Shown one piece after another: positions 47,901-54,985 of a stretch of DNA of 64,000 nt. A program made the position numbers and the translations under genes. The notes beneath the pieces are model-generated. The model was given only the letters and a program-made list of their open reading frames with translations. It did not search any database and was not told the DNA's origin. The DNA is from Hanleya hanleyi (lineage: Eukaryota; Mollusca; Polyplacophora; Lepidopleurida; Hanleyidae). The number at the start of each line of letters is the position of its first letter. Position 1 is the first letter of the stretch. The stretch spans positions 1 through 64,000 of the forward strand of contig JAVTVY010017438.1 of NCBI GenBank assembly GCA_036873755.1, in the 5' to 3' direction.

Positions 47901-50504
47901 ACTGAAATCCATACTGGTTAAGGATATCAGTCTCAATATCAGGCATGTGAACCCCGTCTTTCCGGAACAGCCCAGGAAGAGTGTGAACGATCATTTGCTC
48001 CTACATTTGGTACCAAACTTCCTGTGGATCTTCATGCTGACTAAACTAGACTGGTCAGCTACTTCATGAAAGTTAGAGACCACTAAAAATCACCTTACTT
48101 AATGTGTAGTAAATTGGCAGTACATCTCGAGAAAACTATATTCCCTAATATTCGCCGCCACAAATGACCCACCATACCTGGTAGTCTGGCCTTTCCGCTA
48201 GAACGCATAAAATCTTCAGCGTACATTCCCTCCACTTTTTCTAGATAAGACCGCCAGAGATAAGGGCAGCCCGTCTGACCGCATTAAGGCAAATTTTAGA
48301 GGTGGCCAATCAAACTGGACAGATTTTGTCCAATTGGAATTTAAAAAGATGGTTTTGATACATTTGAGAGTAAAATATTAGATAAATATTTTGAAATACA
48401 TCACAGATCATTTCTGGACCAGTCAGATATAATAGTCAATCAGTGTTCGCCGGTAGTTAAGTCCTGATAATAATCTAAGACCCATAATATTCGTTGGTGG
48501 TTTGCCACCTGAATAGGTTTTGGAAAGATACTCGTCGCATGTATTGATGATGACAAAAGTTACTTAGCGCGCCCTAAAATTTATATGCCACCCTATTAAA
48601 AGACCGCATCACTGCGGAGTTGTATCGACGTGATTTTGCTGTGTGTTCTTCGGATAGGCCACAAAGGGCTGCAGTTCTTGCAACTCCAATTCTGAATGAG
48701 CGAGGGGTGTGTGTCATGGTGTCATAATGACAAAGTAATTGACACTTGTTGGGGTTTATACTTCATATTTGAAATCCTTGGGGTGTACTTGTAACAGAAA
48801 AAGTCTTATTTAATATCAGCCTTAGCTGAATAGACATCACCACCTACCTGAATCAAGTCGATTGCATCACAAATGCTATAACTGCGTAGGATCCACCATG
48901 CGCTTTACCAGAATCATGTTGCACAGTTTCTGAATTGTTTCATTGGCGTCTGGAATTTCATTTCGTCGACTGAATGTCATTTCGCTATATAGCTGAAATA
49001 TTGCTGAACGCGACGTTAAACCTTAATTCTTTCTCTCTCCCTGAATCTCATCAAGCGAATATCTGCCATGGGGTGTCTGAGACACTGGATGTGACTATTG
49101 CGTTTTTGTAAAATGTTTTGTACCATATATACTCCCTTGTACATGATAGAAGCTCATGTTTGCTGACTATTTACTGCAGTAGATGATGCGCATTTTTGTA
49201 TAGACCGTGGTGGATACCGCCTGCTTGATGGCACCTGCTTAAAATATGTAGCACTGGAAATTCCTATACAATGCCTCGACGAACTGTAGGCAAACCTAAC
49301 AAAGATGTTTGCCGTTTGTATTTGTAGGTCCGGTTTATCAAATTTGTACTCGATCTCGTATTACTGGTATGCCACCATAGGTCTTGTTACTGCTGTCTCT
49401 GTTGGTCTCCTTGTCAGCCTAATTACAGGTACGTTATATAGCAATTCCCTGCTCCATATCGCTCCAGGTCTTGTTACTGCTGTCTCTGCTGGCCTCCTTG
49501 TCAGCCTAATTACAGGTAAGTTATATAGCAATTCCCCGCTCCATTTTGTTAGATAATATGCATTGAAACGGTAGCATTGTTCTTCAGTTAAAACAGCATC
49601 GGACCTCTTCCATCAAACTTAAAGTATGCCTTTGTCTATTCCCTTCTGCCCAAGGCAGCATTCCTGTGACATTGATTACATCGCACCTGTGGCCTAATTA
49701 GTTAAATCTCTCACAGTTGGTACTAACATATATACATTTCGCAGAACTGGCACTTTGCTGCGTACTGGGATTTATGTCTGCCGCTCGCTCCGGATTGATG
49801 CCAAAGATTTTTTCTGCTCAATATTCTTCAGGTCGCTCGAAAGCGGAGGAAATCGATCCACTGTGTATTTCTCACATCGTCCGTCGGTTTTACTACAGCA
49901 ACGTATACTGCCTAAAGAATCCAACGGATGGTATGGAAATGGCATCTGCTGGAGAGGTAAGTCCCAATCTGACAATGGTACCGCAATAACTATTCTATAT
50001 TCATGAATATTTTCGGTATCGCTAAGGCTAGCGAACTGAAATTTACCACACTGCATTTTTGGGTCAAGCTACAGAAAATTTAAACAAAAATCTAAGATGG
50101 CCACTGTGATGATTTCACAGGGATGTCTCATCTCCAGGAACCATTTTTAAGTTTACCTTGACCAATTTAGTCTGAACATGTTTTGTGTGGTTTTTGGGAC
50201 AAGAAATGCTATGTTACAGACGAGTTTTTTGCTTGAAAGGACAGGAATGTATTTTATTTCACCTATAATAATCAAACAATTTTCCAAACAGAAAAGTTGC
50301 AAATTTCTGAATTTCCCCACGGTTCTTTGCGCCTATTATAGAAAAGTGTACAAAATGACACCAATATAATAGGCTATAGATACATATAAGATTCATTTCC
50401 TAATTCGTTTCCCTTAAGTTATGGAGTGTTTTGCTGGAGCTAAAATTTTCATCTTTTCCTAGGAAGTACATCATGCCATAACGTTGATCTTGTATGTGTC
50501 TTGA
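11556..50504 (+). CDS. Sodium/solute symporter, SLC5A8/SLC5A12-like (whole gene, about 16 exons)
   Basis: Plasma-membrane Na+-coupled transporter of the SLC5 (SSF) family; the closest remembered relatives are the sodium-coupled monocarboxylate and iodide/multivitamin transporters. Exons: 11556-11900, 14969-15037, 15373-15424, 15627-15694, 16278-16358, 16536-16606, 22419-22556, 22909-23044, 24429-24517, 33492-33604, 37145-37215, 40714-40800, 45638-45846, 49328-49428, 49832-49956 and, tentatively, 50463-50504. Joined phases are consistent and give about 598 residues, near the family's usual 600-640. Family landmarks in order are VGDRKM, GVPSEMF, YMGAVLYGPA, GGFKAVIWTDCFQM, FNPDPTVRTSFW, PYFVMELF-EMPGLPGLFLASLFS, SVGGPF, WIAIGGAF, LYSISYYWY and LITGRSK. 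The substrate cannot be told from sequence. Start: ATG at 11556; an in-frame TTG lies three codons upstream. All introns are GT-AG except intron 2 (GC-AG). Confidence 0.9.
12211..12530 (-). mobile_element. 5'-truncated LINE, (TC)n-tailed family, intron 1
   Basis: Begins with a short GA run and 'attaaggtttaacgtcgc', the complement of the conserved LINE 3' end, and continues through 'tatgtttcactgagagatc', the downstream 3' region shared with the copy at 23.3 kb. No reverse transcriptase remains. Confidence 0.75.
12640..14110 (+). repeat. Tandem array of about 115-bp units rich in aggtca
   Basis: Starts with a hairpin (tacgcccgcc-aaaa-ggcggacgta, 12641-12664) and a run of gtccgt, then about ten diverged units with the core 'ggtcaaggtcaaaggtcaag', 'gtgaccccaaaatcagg' and 'gaaattattaaaaa'. 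Position 14855-14865 carries 'gggcgtata', the reverse of the start, so the whole could be one non-autonomous element ending near 14880. It sits in intron 1 of the transporter. The open frames across it are by-products of the repeat. Confidence 0.85.
14969..15037 (+). CDS. SLC5-like transporter exon 2 (residues 116-138), GC donor
   Basis: Acceptor ttttccag; the exon reads YLERRYKSVAVRC...LSILRN, matching the family's EYLE-R-F segment. In-frame joining to exon 3 requires a donor at 15038 with sequence gcaagt, the consensus of the rare GC-AG introns. The only nearby GT (15041) would shift the frame and destroy the conserved YMGAVLYGPA. Confidence 0.8.
15373..15424 (+). CDS. SLC5-like transporter exon 3
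   Basis: Acceptor ttctttcag, 52 nt, reads AFYMGAVLYGPAVAMES plus one base. It matches the conserved family segment that follows EYLE (YMGVVLYAPALAL-like). Donor gtgata. Confidence 0.85.
15627..15694 (+). CDS. SLC5-like transporter exon 4
   Basis: Acceptor ttcacag, 68 nt. With the carried base it reads VAKFPIWASVVIIGGVSIIYTSI, a membrane segment just before GG-KAVIWTD. Donor gtaagt, phase 0. Confidence 0.85.
16278..16358 (+). CDS. SLC5-like transporter exon 5
   Basis: Acceptor atccag, 81 nt, reads GGFKAVIWTDCFQM then VVMLIGLIAVLAK. GG(L/F)KAVIWTD-FQ is the strongest signature of the family. Donor gtaaga, phase 0. Confidence 0.9.
16536..16606 (+). CDS. SLC5-like transporter exon 6
   Basis: Acceptor cctgcag, 71 nt, reads AMSIVGFTEFWEINLTGRRIRLF plus two bases: the extracellular loop before FNPDP. 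Donor gtaaga. The following intron (5.8 kb) is full of LINE fragments. Confidence 0.8.
16640..17720 (+). mobile_element. Decayed LINE (CR1-like) reverse transcriptase tail, interrupted
   Basis: Broken frames show the C-terminal half of a non-LTR reverse transcriptase: LHDKLSRGLSKLHNWFSCNK then LSLNIG, later IKFLCVCFNDKLNL, and at the end SLFKSQVKTYLLSRILCQ. Stops and shifts throughout. The (TC)n-tailed LINE at 17239-17512 is inserted into it, so this copy is older. Confidence 0.6.
17239..17512 (-). mobile_element. 5'-truncated LINE, (TC)n-tailed family, nested
   Basis: Minus-strand copy of the LINE 3' end with its GA run, about 90% like 12211-12480. Inserted within the decayed CR1-like element. 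Confidence 0.7.
18290..18871 (+). mobile_element. 5'-truncated LINE, (TC)n-tailed family
   Basis: Plus-strand 3' part starting after the RNase H domain ('tagcgatttcagacccgc') and ending in 'gaatgcgacgacgttaaac' plus a 27-base TC run. Coding frame broken. Confidence 0.8.
19080..21158 (+). pseudogene. LINE with reverse transcriptase and RNase H, broken
   Basis: Starts within the reverse transcriptase (ERAYDTTWKYAILEDLHTMG), continues through HQDQGVPQGSILST, and shows FVYDF where the catalytic F(V)DD should be, so the active site is lost. After frame shifts the RNase H follows (AIYTDGSKDGERV, FTAEAKAK). The 3' end is 'gctgaacgcgacattaaacc' and a short TC run. It lies in intron 6 of the transporter and is a dead 5'-truncated copy. 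Confidence 0.85.
21165..21580 (+). repeat. Minisatellite, about 34-bp unit, about 12 copies
   Basis: Units of the form 'gtgttcagagtatgtaagat' + 'gggtatatatcggg'. Starts directly after the LINE tail at 21158 and contains one or two shorter units. Lies in intron 6. Confidence 0.9.
21900..22135. repeat. Foldback element, about 110-bp arms
   Basis: The left arm 'tattggcttattttgcac...acacctttaaacaaaat' is matched in reverse complement by 22030-22135 ('aaaggtgtcctatttttg...aaaataagccaatgt'). The arms meet around 22015-22030 with 'caaataattctgaaatatt' in the centre. MITE-like, no flanking duplication recognised. Confidence 0.7.
22419..22556 (+). CDS. SLC5-like transporter exon 7
   Basis: Acceptor cttttcag, 138 nt. 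Reads (S)FNPDPTVRTSFWGCF then FTLSFQQQTAQRIASLPKQR and QAK plus two bases. The FNPDP-R--FW motif is typical of SLC5. The family's usual YGVNQ in the next stretch is replaced by SFQQQ. Donor gtgggt was chosen because only it keeps frame with exon 8. Confidence 0.8.
22909..23044 (+). CDS. SLC5-like transporter exon 8
   Basis: Acceptor attttcag, 136 nt. Reads (V)VMLLSTVGFVILAILAAL...LAAFAFYTEKKCDPFEEGVIKNANE, a membrane segment plus the conserved Y-(D/K)CDP stretch. Donor gtaagt, phase 0. A minus-strand LINE begins 12 bp into the next intron. Confidence 0.85.
23057..24325 (-). pseudogene. LINE fragment with RNase H, (TC)n-tailed family
   Basis: Minus-strand copy. Starting at the GA run and conserved 3' end, it reaches back through RNase H pieces (AIYTDRSKDGERV, SIFTAEAK, ISDSLSCL, WLPSHIGIKGTEADRMAKAA), split by frame shifts at about 23710-23760. 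The reverse transcriptase is missing. It fills intron 8 of the transporter. Confidence 0.85.
24429..24517 (+). CDS. SLC5-like transporter exon 9
   Basis: Acceptor ttttatag, 89 nt. Reads ILPYFVMELFYEMPGLPGLF then LASLFSASF plus two bases, very close to the family's MPY-V-(D/E)I--PG-PGLF-A-A-SG. This begins the segment that supplies Na+-site serines/threonines in characterised relatives. Donor gtaaga; the next intron carries the 7.8-kb satellite. Confidence 0.9.
24713..24812 (+). repeat. Hairpin and gtccgt run heading the 157-bp satellite
   Basis: A perfect hairpin (agcccaccatc-acca-gatggtgggct, 24713-24738) is followed by 'cgtccgtggtccgtcgtcc' repeats and then the first satellite unit. The array at 12.64 kb has the same layout (hairpin, gtcc run, tandem units) with different sequence. 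Confidence 0.85.
24815..32580 (+). repeat. 157-bp satellite array, about 49 units, in intron 9
   Basis: Units carry 'tttctcaggaactactgcat', 'ggatctttctcaaatttggt', 'ctagttgtgcaagatacc', 'gattcgaaaatccaatatgg' and 'cagccatcttggatttcccc'. Each holds an imperfect palindrome around aatccaatatggcc / gccatcttggatt. Spacing is 157 bp; a unit shortened by 11 bp recurs, and a block of seven units (1,088-1,089 bp) repeats nearly exactly between about 25120 and 27300. Units decay after about 31900. Many open frames of 60-240 codons are by-products: the unit is open in all frames and 157 is not a multiple of three. Confidence 0.95.
32603..32862. mobile_element. 260-bp MITE
   Basis: Terminal inverted repeats of 25 bp with two mismatches: 'tcgagttgtgacgttgca'... 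at 32603 and its complement ending 'aacgtcacaactcga' at 32862. An internal hairpin 'atattctata...tatagaatat' lies near 32650-32680. It sits at the right end of the satellite. No flanking duplication is certain. Confidence 0.75.
33492..33604 (+). CDS. SLC5-like transporter exon 10
   Basis: Acceptor atttatag, 113 nt. With exon 9 it reads FSASFSSLSSGLNSMSAVTV then KDFVRPLRPSLSEAQEIMAAKIF plus one base, which aligns without gaps to the family's FSGTLST--SINA---VT-EDF. Donor gtgagt. Confidence 0.9.
33605..35550. other. Intron 10, left part, nothing recognised
   Basis: AT-rich intron sequence with a run of 'attaattatatatt' words near 35115-35165. No coding similarity seen; the minus-strand frame near 35300 is low complexity. 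Confidence 0.5.
35555..35990. mobile_element. Foldback element in intron 10
   Basis: The left arm (about 35560-35710: 'aataaaatgtcataaaaata' ... 'tctagtcatttaaacac' ... 'gatacgaaggaccc') matches the right arm (about 35775-35985) in reverse complement with gaps. Non-coding. No clear flanking duplication. Confidence 0.7.
37145..37215 (+). CDS. SLC5-like transporter exon 11
   Basis: Acceptor tttttttcag, 71 nt. Reads (V)LVYGLISIGICFIFLNVNAPLIQ, the membrane segment leading to the (V/L)LQ turn. Donor gtaatt, phase 0. Confidence 0.85.
37216..39173. other. Intron 11, left part, nothing recognised
   Basis: AT-rich with C-runs at about 37305 and 38470. No gene, repeat partner or RNA recognised. Confidence 0.5.
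39174..40051. mobile_element. MITE-like element, 878 bp, intron 11
   Basis: Inverted ends 'atggcggattccacgcaaaa'... (39174) and ...'ggggaatccgccat' (40051), about 30 bp with four mismatches. Inside are several 'gacattagaa' words in both orientations, including a hairpin at about 39597-39640 (ttctaatgtca ... tgacattagaa with gacgga arms). Confidence 0.65.
40714..40800 (+). CDS. SLC5-like transporter exon 12
   Basis: Acceptor catttcag, 87 nt. Reads VCNSFTASVGGPFCALFLMG then CFFTATNWI; the family has GG(P)--G-F--G---P--N- here. Donor gtaaga, phase 0. Confidence 0.85.
40850..41260. repeat. Dispersed repeat fragments, intron 12
   Basis: 40850-40960 ('attacaacacatataagg') recurs at 42336-42415; 41005-41130 ('acacggcccctagcaccgg') recurs at about 53715-53840. 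These look like pieces of one or two decayed elements. No coding content is recognised. Confidence 0.6.
42143..42522 (+). repeat. Left arm of a foldback element split by a LINE
   Basis: From 'cagtgacttgggtggcaggg' to about 42485 this is the inverted partner of about 45295-45571. The left arm carries an extra 80-bp piece (42336-42415) also seen at 40.85 kb. An AT microsatellite lies at 42201-42220. Confidence 0.8.
42523..45144 (+). pseudogene. LINE with reverse transcriptase and RNase H, 5'-truncated, 9-bp duplication
   Basis: Flanked by the 9-bp direct repeat 'tccagtaac' (42514-42522 and 45145-45153), so both ends are known: 2,622 bp. Encodes, in broken frames, the linker (SWKNYVSKINTHTPITKVWN), the reverse transcriptase (PGNYRPISLTSCVCKTMERM, DQDQGVPQGSILST, FVDDF catalytic box present, but FFYSEKAYD where a D is expected) and the RNase H with its acidic residues (YTDASKD, TAEAKAI, FSDSLS, NTEADRMAKA). 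Stops and shifts at about 42800, 42945, 43625 and 44685 make it inactive. It ends 'gctgaacgcgacattaaacc' and a TC-rich tail. Confidence 0.9.
45154..45571 (-). repeat. Right arm of the foldback element split by the LINE
   Basis: About 45295-45571 is the reverse complement of 42143-42485, ending 'cccctgccacccaagtcact'. It lies 66 bp before exon 13 of the transporter, so the branch point and pyrimidine tract of that intron are very close to the element. Confidence 0.8.
45638..45846 (+). CDS. SLC5-like transporter exon 13
   Basis: Acceptor ttggaaacag, 209 nt. Reads GALFGTFIGICFTFWIAIGGAFHR, then a Cys- and Asn-rich extracellular loop with several N-glycosylation sequons (NSS, NNTSS, NDT), ending TDTPYQG. 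Donor gtaaga. The right arm of a foldback element ends only 66 bp upstream. Confidence 0.85.
45847..46947. other. Intron 13, left part, nothing recognised
   Basis: No similarity seen. A C-run lies at about 46840. Open frames here have no recognisable content. Confidence 0.5.
46948..47125. repeat. 178-bp near-perfect hairpin in intron 13
   Basis: Arms of about 80 bp ('gcccgcaaaacaagagattt' ... 'ggtctctatatataaccc') pair with the right arm with about four mismatches and one G-rich bulge of about 14 bases on the left; the loop is about 9 bases near 47040. Could be a young MITE or a long hairpin RNA source. Confidence 0.85.
47126..48982. other. Intron 13, middle part, nothing recognised
   Basis: Mixed-composition intron sequence. 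A 77-codon frame at about 47400-47630 has no similarity I recognise. Confidence 0.5.
48983..49045 (+). mobile_element. 3'-end fragment of the (TC)n-tailed LINE
   Basis: 'ctatatagctgaaatattgc' + 'tgaacgcgacgttaaacc' and a TC-rich tail; only the last 60 bp of the LINE are left. Confidence 0.75.
49328..49428 (+). CDS. SLC5-like transporter exon 14
   Basis: Acceptor atttgtag, 101 nt. Reads GSGLSNLYSISYYWYATIG then LVTAVSVGLLVSLIT. LYSISY-WY is a strong family motif. The last 48 nt with donor gtacgt lie in a tandem 87-bp duplication (see next entry). Confidence 0.9.
49429..49515 (+). CDS. Alternative in-frame extension of exon 14 (tandem 87-bp duplication)
   Basis: 49381-49467 and 49468-49554 are tandem copies of 87 bp, each holding the 48-nt end of exon 14 and its donor. 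Donor 1 is gtacgt (49429), donor 2 is gtaagt (49516), the better match to consensus. Using donor 2 adds 87 nt with no stop and no frame change, inserting 29 residues that repeat the membrane segment (GLVTAVSAGLLVSLIT). Alternatively 49468-49515 could act as a mini-exon, in frame, but that would need a 39-nt intron, too short for normal splicing. Which form is used is not known. Confidence 0.5.
49832..49956 (+). CDS. SLC5-like transporter exon 15 (C-terminal tail)
   Basis: Acceptor atattcttcag, 125 nt. Joins exon 14 as LITGRSKAEEIDPLCISHIV then RRFYYSNVYCLKN...ASAGE, close in layout to the cytoplasmic tail of SLC5A8 after LITGR. Donor gtaagt at 49957. An alternative acceptor at 49744 would add a hydrophobic stretch and breaks the family match. 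Confidence 0.75.
50463..50504 (+). CDS. Candidate last exon of the transporter
   Basis: A pyrimidine-rich acceptor (catcttttcctag) in the right phase opens EVHHAITLILYVS followed by TGA. Being short and unconserved it rests only on the splice signals and frame; a different last exon further downstream is possible. Confidence 0.4.
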   Translation, partial: EVHHAITLILYVS

Positions 50505-52485
50505 GGCATTAGACAAGATGAGCAGTTCATTATTTGTCTACCATACACACATCAATTCTACATCAAATCTGTACAACTTATTTTTTCTGCAACTTTTTTC
50601 ACCGAGAGGCGGTTTTAGGACTCGTGACTCCCATTTTGGACTTACTAATGGTCCTTTGCAACTAGAATTATCCAAATATAGTTATAATGACCCCAATATG
50701 AAACGTTTCAACGGAAATGTTTCAAAGTGTTTCAGCAGAAGCCGTTGTCTTTTGTTGTCGAACGTTAGTCTTATCCAAGTGCTGTTCTTTTCCATCGCAT
50801 TAGTTCATGGAGTTGGCCAGACAATGAAACACTTAAATCAGCCGGCACGGCATGTAGTGCGACGTCAAATTTACCTCGACTGCCTTCCCAAAGAATGAGT
50901 GTATGACGGTATGATTGTTGTGTGTCTAGTCGCAATCAGAACGCAAATTTACTCGAAGTTTAGTGTTAATTGTTGCGTTTTATAGTATTCTATTGTCTGC
51001 TGAAATAAATTGCAGCGTAGAATGGGAACGGAGGAATGCTGGACAAAGTCTTCGCTGCCTTGAAATTAATATTCGACGATGTGTCTAAAAGTAAACGCCT
51101 ATCATTGAAAGCCCCGCGCTCGAATACGAAACGTAATATTGCGAATGTTTTATGGTACATACAGTGCCGTAGACAAACAAAAAATCGGTATTTCGTCATT
51201 CTAAACCAAAATTACCTTTTACTAACGAATTAGTATAGCGACCGCAATTGATCATGGAATATGGCAAAAAAGGATAACTCTTTAAAGTTTAAACAATTGC
51301 AACCAAAATTTCTCTTCTAGCCCGAGAATAGAAACAATTTATCATTATCACTACACAGTATATACCGACTTACTGAAACCAATGCCCGATGGCCTAACTA
51401 TACTATGAAATTAAATTGTATTTACTAAATGTCATGGAATGAGTGCAACTTTCCAATATTATCTCTCCTTCCAATTGATAAAATATATTATATATGCCCT
51501 TGGTATATTCAATATGGAATGAGCTATTCTCCTCATTACATGATCAATATACAAGAAATCTCCTCTATTTTGTACATTTTCAAGCCAAGGATGAGTCGAG
51601 ATGCAGTGCATATAACAAGACATTGAATTTAAATGATTTTAAAAACGAAAGCAGTTAGCCTAGATGGTGATTCTAATCAACAAGGGGTGATCTAACAGAT
51701 GTCCCTTGCAATTTTTCGCTTGACGACGAGGCCAGGCAAGGAAATGGAATCTAAAATACAACGCTTTTCTTCTCTTCTTACCAACTGTAGTCTCCATACG
51801 ATAAACACGGTCTGTCTCCATATTTCGTGTAACATGCAGACATGCGTTAGCTCACACGCCCATAAAGGCAAACATTTAATTGCAAGGTTGTTGTGTTTTA
51901 CTACCCACAATCCCGTGAAGCAAAGGTACTTTCTAAGTTTAGCTATTAATGCGACCGTTCCGCTGTGTGAATTTCACCACAGTAATGGACATGAGCAGAA
52001 TACTGCCGAACAAATTCTTTTTTGCGATGGAATGAACATTCGAACCCCTTTCTTATGCTAAAAGTAATATGCTGATGTTGAAAGTTAACGCTGTTGTAAT
52101 CAATTTGGAAAAGGTTGTCTTTCACCACTCAATTTAGATAACCGAAATAATCGTAGACTACGTTTACAGATCTGCCAAAAGCAGAGCTTTATTATTCATC
52201 AAATTGCGATTATTTCTCCTGAGAAATTCAGGCAACTTGATAAATATGGTAACGAAACTCATTAAACACTAAGACATTGAAGAATGTTTTGTGATATGGT
52301 GAATGTTTCCGCACGTATTCTAGTAATAATACATCCGGTCACATATATCCATGATCCGTCGTGATATGAATATTGCATTTCCTAATAGCAGGCGTCAGAT
52401 ACGACATTCAATATTCAACTGCCGTCCATAAAGGAATTTCCGCAACAATAATTGAAAGATCTTTTCCTGCGACAGTTCGCACAAA
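50505..52485. other. Downstream of the transporter, nothing recognised
   Basis: Would hold the 3' untranslated region if the last exon call is right. A 134-codon frame at 50494-50898 overlaps it but resembles no family I know. AT-rich beyond 51000. Confidence 0.4.
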
Positions 52486-53053
52486 GGACCTTGCGCGGTT
52501 TAATGAGCTTTTTGGCTTCATGGCGTGCGGTTTGGAGTGGGAAAATAAAATGTCACGTACGAAAGAAAATTTTGAGTTAGCGTAAACTATATTATCTTGT
52601 ACTATGCTCTGAGCATTTTGTAGGCACTGGATCACAGCAACTTGAAGTAGTGGATTTGTGCAAAAATCTTTTTCTAATCATATGGAGCCAGTCCAGAACC
52701 AAAATCGTGTTTGGGCAACAGCAAACTATTGACACGGTCAATATAAGGGGTTAAGTTCATCTTGGTTCTCGTCCGGCTTCATATGTTTACGGAGAGAGAA
52801 GTGTACTGTTTTCACCTCAAAATAGACGATTTTGTACAAATCCACTACTTCAAGACACTGTTATTAAAAGACCACAAGACCCAGTGTTATTAAAAGACCA
52901 CAAGACCCAGGGCAAACAAAATACTCAGAGCATAGGACAAGAAAATATACTTTACGCTAACTGAAAAACATTGTCTTCGTGCGTAATATTTCATTTTGGC
53001 ACCAAAACCGCGCCTCATCAGAGTCAAAATTTCATTAAACCGCACCATGTCCT
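52486..53053. mobile_element. Foldback element, about 570 bp
   Basis: The left arm 'ggaccttgcgcggtttaatg' ... 'gttagcgtaaactatatt' ... 'cttgaagtagtggatttgt' pairs with the right arm ending 'cattaaaccgcaccatgtcc'. The right arm carries a tandem duplication of 'gttattaaaagaccacaaga'. No coding content. Confidence 0.75.
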
Positions 53054-53699
53054 TTCAAATATGTATGAAAATAAGAAAAACACAAGATGGTTTTCTACAA
53101 CAGGAAAAGCGGTCAACAAGTGTTAATTATGCCTGCAAGACATGCTGATATTCTTTATATAAAATCCTGATAGCCTTTCACGTGATAGCCTTTCGTAAAA
53201 GAGAATCAGATAGTATATCATTTTGTTCTTATTTCGTACATCTCGTTTCAGAGAGAAGAGATGATGAAACCCGATGATACGCAAAAGGACAGACTGCTCC
53301 ACACAATGCCAGATCTGTGATATGGTGTTGAGTACAATAACGATGCAGAACGTCGAGAGACGATAACTATAAGACGTTCTTCCAATTCTTTGACGTAATG
53401 TTCTACATTGTGTCTTGATAACAAATAATGAATTTGAAAATTATACAGTTGGATATGCCATGGATACACACAGCGAAGATATCGGAGCTTGTGTGTTGTA
53501 CATTTGCTCCACCAAACATCCTCATTGCATCTGGTACACCTGAGCACTGACGTATGTGATCTTCAAGTTGGATCGATATGCGAGAGTGCAAAAATATGCA
53601 AAATTTGACGACGTCTGGCGACAAAAAACCAACCATATGACTCTATAGGAAACATCCCTCAGAACTTAACATTCAGACCTGAGAATACGGTGGTTTTTT

Positions 53700-53850
53700 A
53701 GTATCCTTAGTATCTCAGGCAGACTTTTATTGCAGATGTTTATGTGGAGATTATGGAGTATCCACACGGCCCCTAGCACCGGTTAAGGCGGAATTAGATA
53801 TGCTAGCTCGGGAGCTGTGATGACAAATCAGCTGAAACATCTCATCTGAT
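53700..53850 (+). repeat. Dispersed repeat, second copy of 41005-41130
   Basis: Shares 'acacggcccctagcaccgg' and flanking words with intron 12 of the transporter, about 80% alike by eye. Confidence 0.6.
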
Positions 53851-54239
53851 GTTACTTTTGATGGACGAGCATCGTGGACGTCTGCCGGAGTAAACGCCTC
53901 AACATGGAGTAACTTGATAAATGCAAACATACACAGAGAAGCTACATATATAACAAAGAATTACATGTGTACCACATACGAAGGGCATCCATGTATAGGC
54001 GTGAACTTTTAACTTCTGTGGGCGTGTACGTCATACAATATGTTGAATTGATTTCCGCAGTATTAAAATCGGAATATCTAAACTAAATCATGTATTCTCA
54101 ATTTAATTGAATCACTATAACCCATTTCCACGTTTTAACGTTTCATTATAATTCAGTTTAGTCTTCATTTAGCACCAACTGCCCGTGTCATGGATATGAA
54201 TATATATATATATATACACACAACCAATTACTAATTATA

Positions 54240-54378
54240 TATCTCAGATCAGCTTAACTTTACTTTTCCTGGGATAGAGCAAGCCCCTTGGGGTTTTATT
54301 CCCGCCGCAATTAATATGTTTACTTTTGTAAATCAACTGTGTAATTGGTGAATAAAATTTCATTCATTCATTCTCAAG
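54240..54378 (+). mobile_element. Probable LINE 3' end with (ATTC)n tail
   Basis: 'gggatagagcaagcccctt' ... 'ggtgaataaaatttcattc' + 'attcattc' looks like the 3' end of a CR1-type LINE, which usually ends in a short tandem repeat rather than poly(A). No coding part remains. Confidence 0.45.
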
Positions 54379-54509
54379 AGCTGCATATACTTTGTCTAGA
54401 ACGGAAAACCCCACAACATAGCTAGAAACAGGAAGTTGTAAAGATATGAGTATCCCGCCAATAAAGCACTTCATTCAGGCACAGAAAATCACTAACCCGC
54501 TGTGGGGGC

Positions 54510-54985
54510 CTAATCGTGTATTTGCGCCTAATCGTGTCAGCGCCAAATCGTGTAAACAAATTGCACCTAATAACGTGCTGCGTCTAAACGTGTAGAACAT
54601 TTGCGCTTAATGGTGGAACTGCGCCTAATCATGTACGAAATTTGCGCTTAATGGTGGAACTGCGCCTAATCGTGTACAGAATTTGCGCCTATCTGTGTAA
54701 ATGCGTGTAAGGAGGCTGCGTCTAATCATGCAACTGCTCCTAATCATATGAACCATCTTGCGCCTAAATGAGGAAATGCGCCTATTCGTGTAGGAGATTT
54801 GCTGCTAATTGTGGAAATGCGACTATTCGTGTGAGAAATATGCGTCTAATCGTGGAAACGCGCTTATTCGTGGAAATCATTTTGCGCCTAATTATGCGTT
54901 ACGCCTAATCGTGTAGAAAATTTGCGTCTAACTGTGGAAATGCGCCTAATTGTGTATAGAGGCTGTGCCAAAACTTGTAATGATC
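54510..54985 (-). repeat. Array of short 'gcgcctaatcgtgta' units
   Basis: About 15-18 degenerate units of 25-35 bp ('tgcgcctaatcgtgtag' + 'aaatttgcg'), the larger, inverted counterpart of the short units at 3300-3480. Confidence 0.8.

Noticed and set aside
50494..50898. 134-codon frame after the transporter
   Set aside because: No family recognised, composition like the surrounding non-coding DNA, and it overlaps the candidate last exon in another frame.
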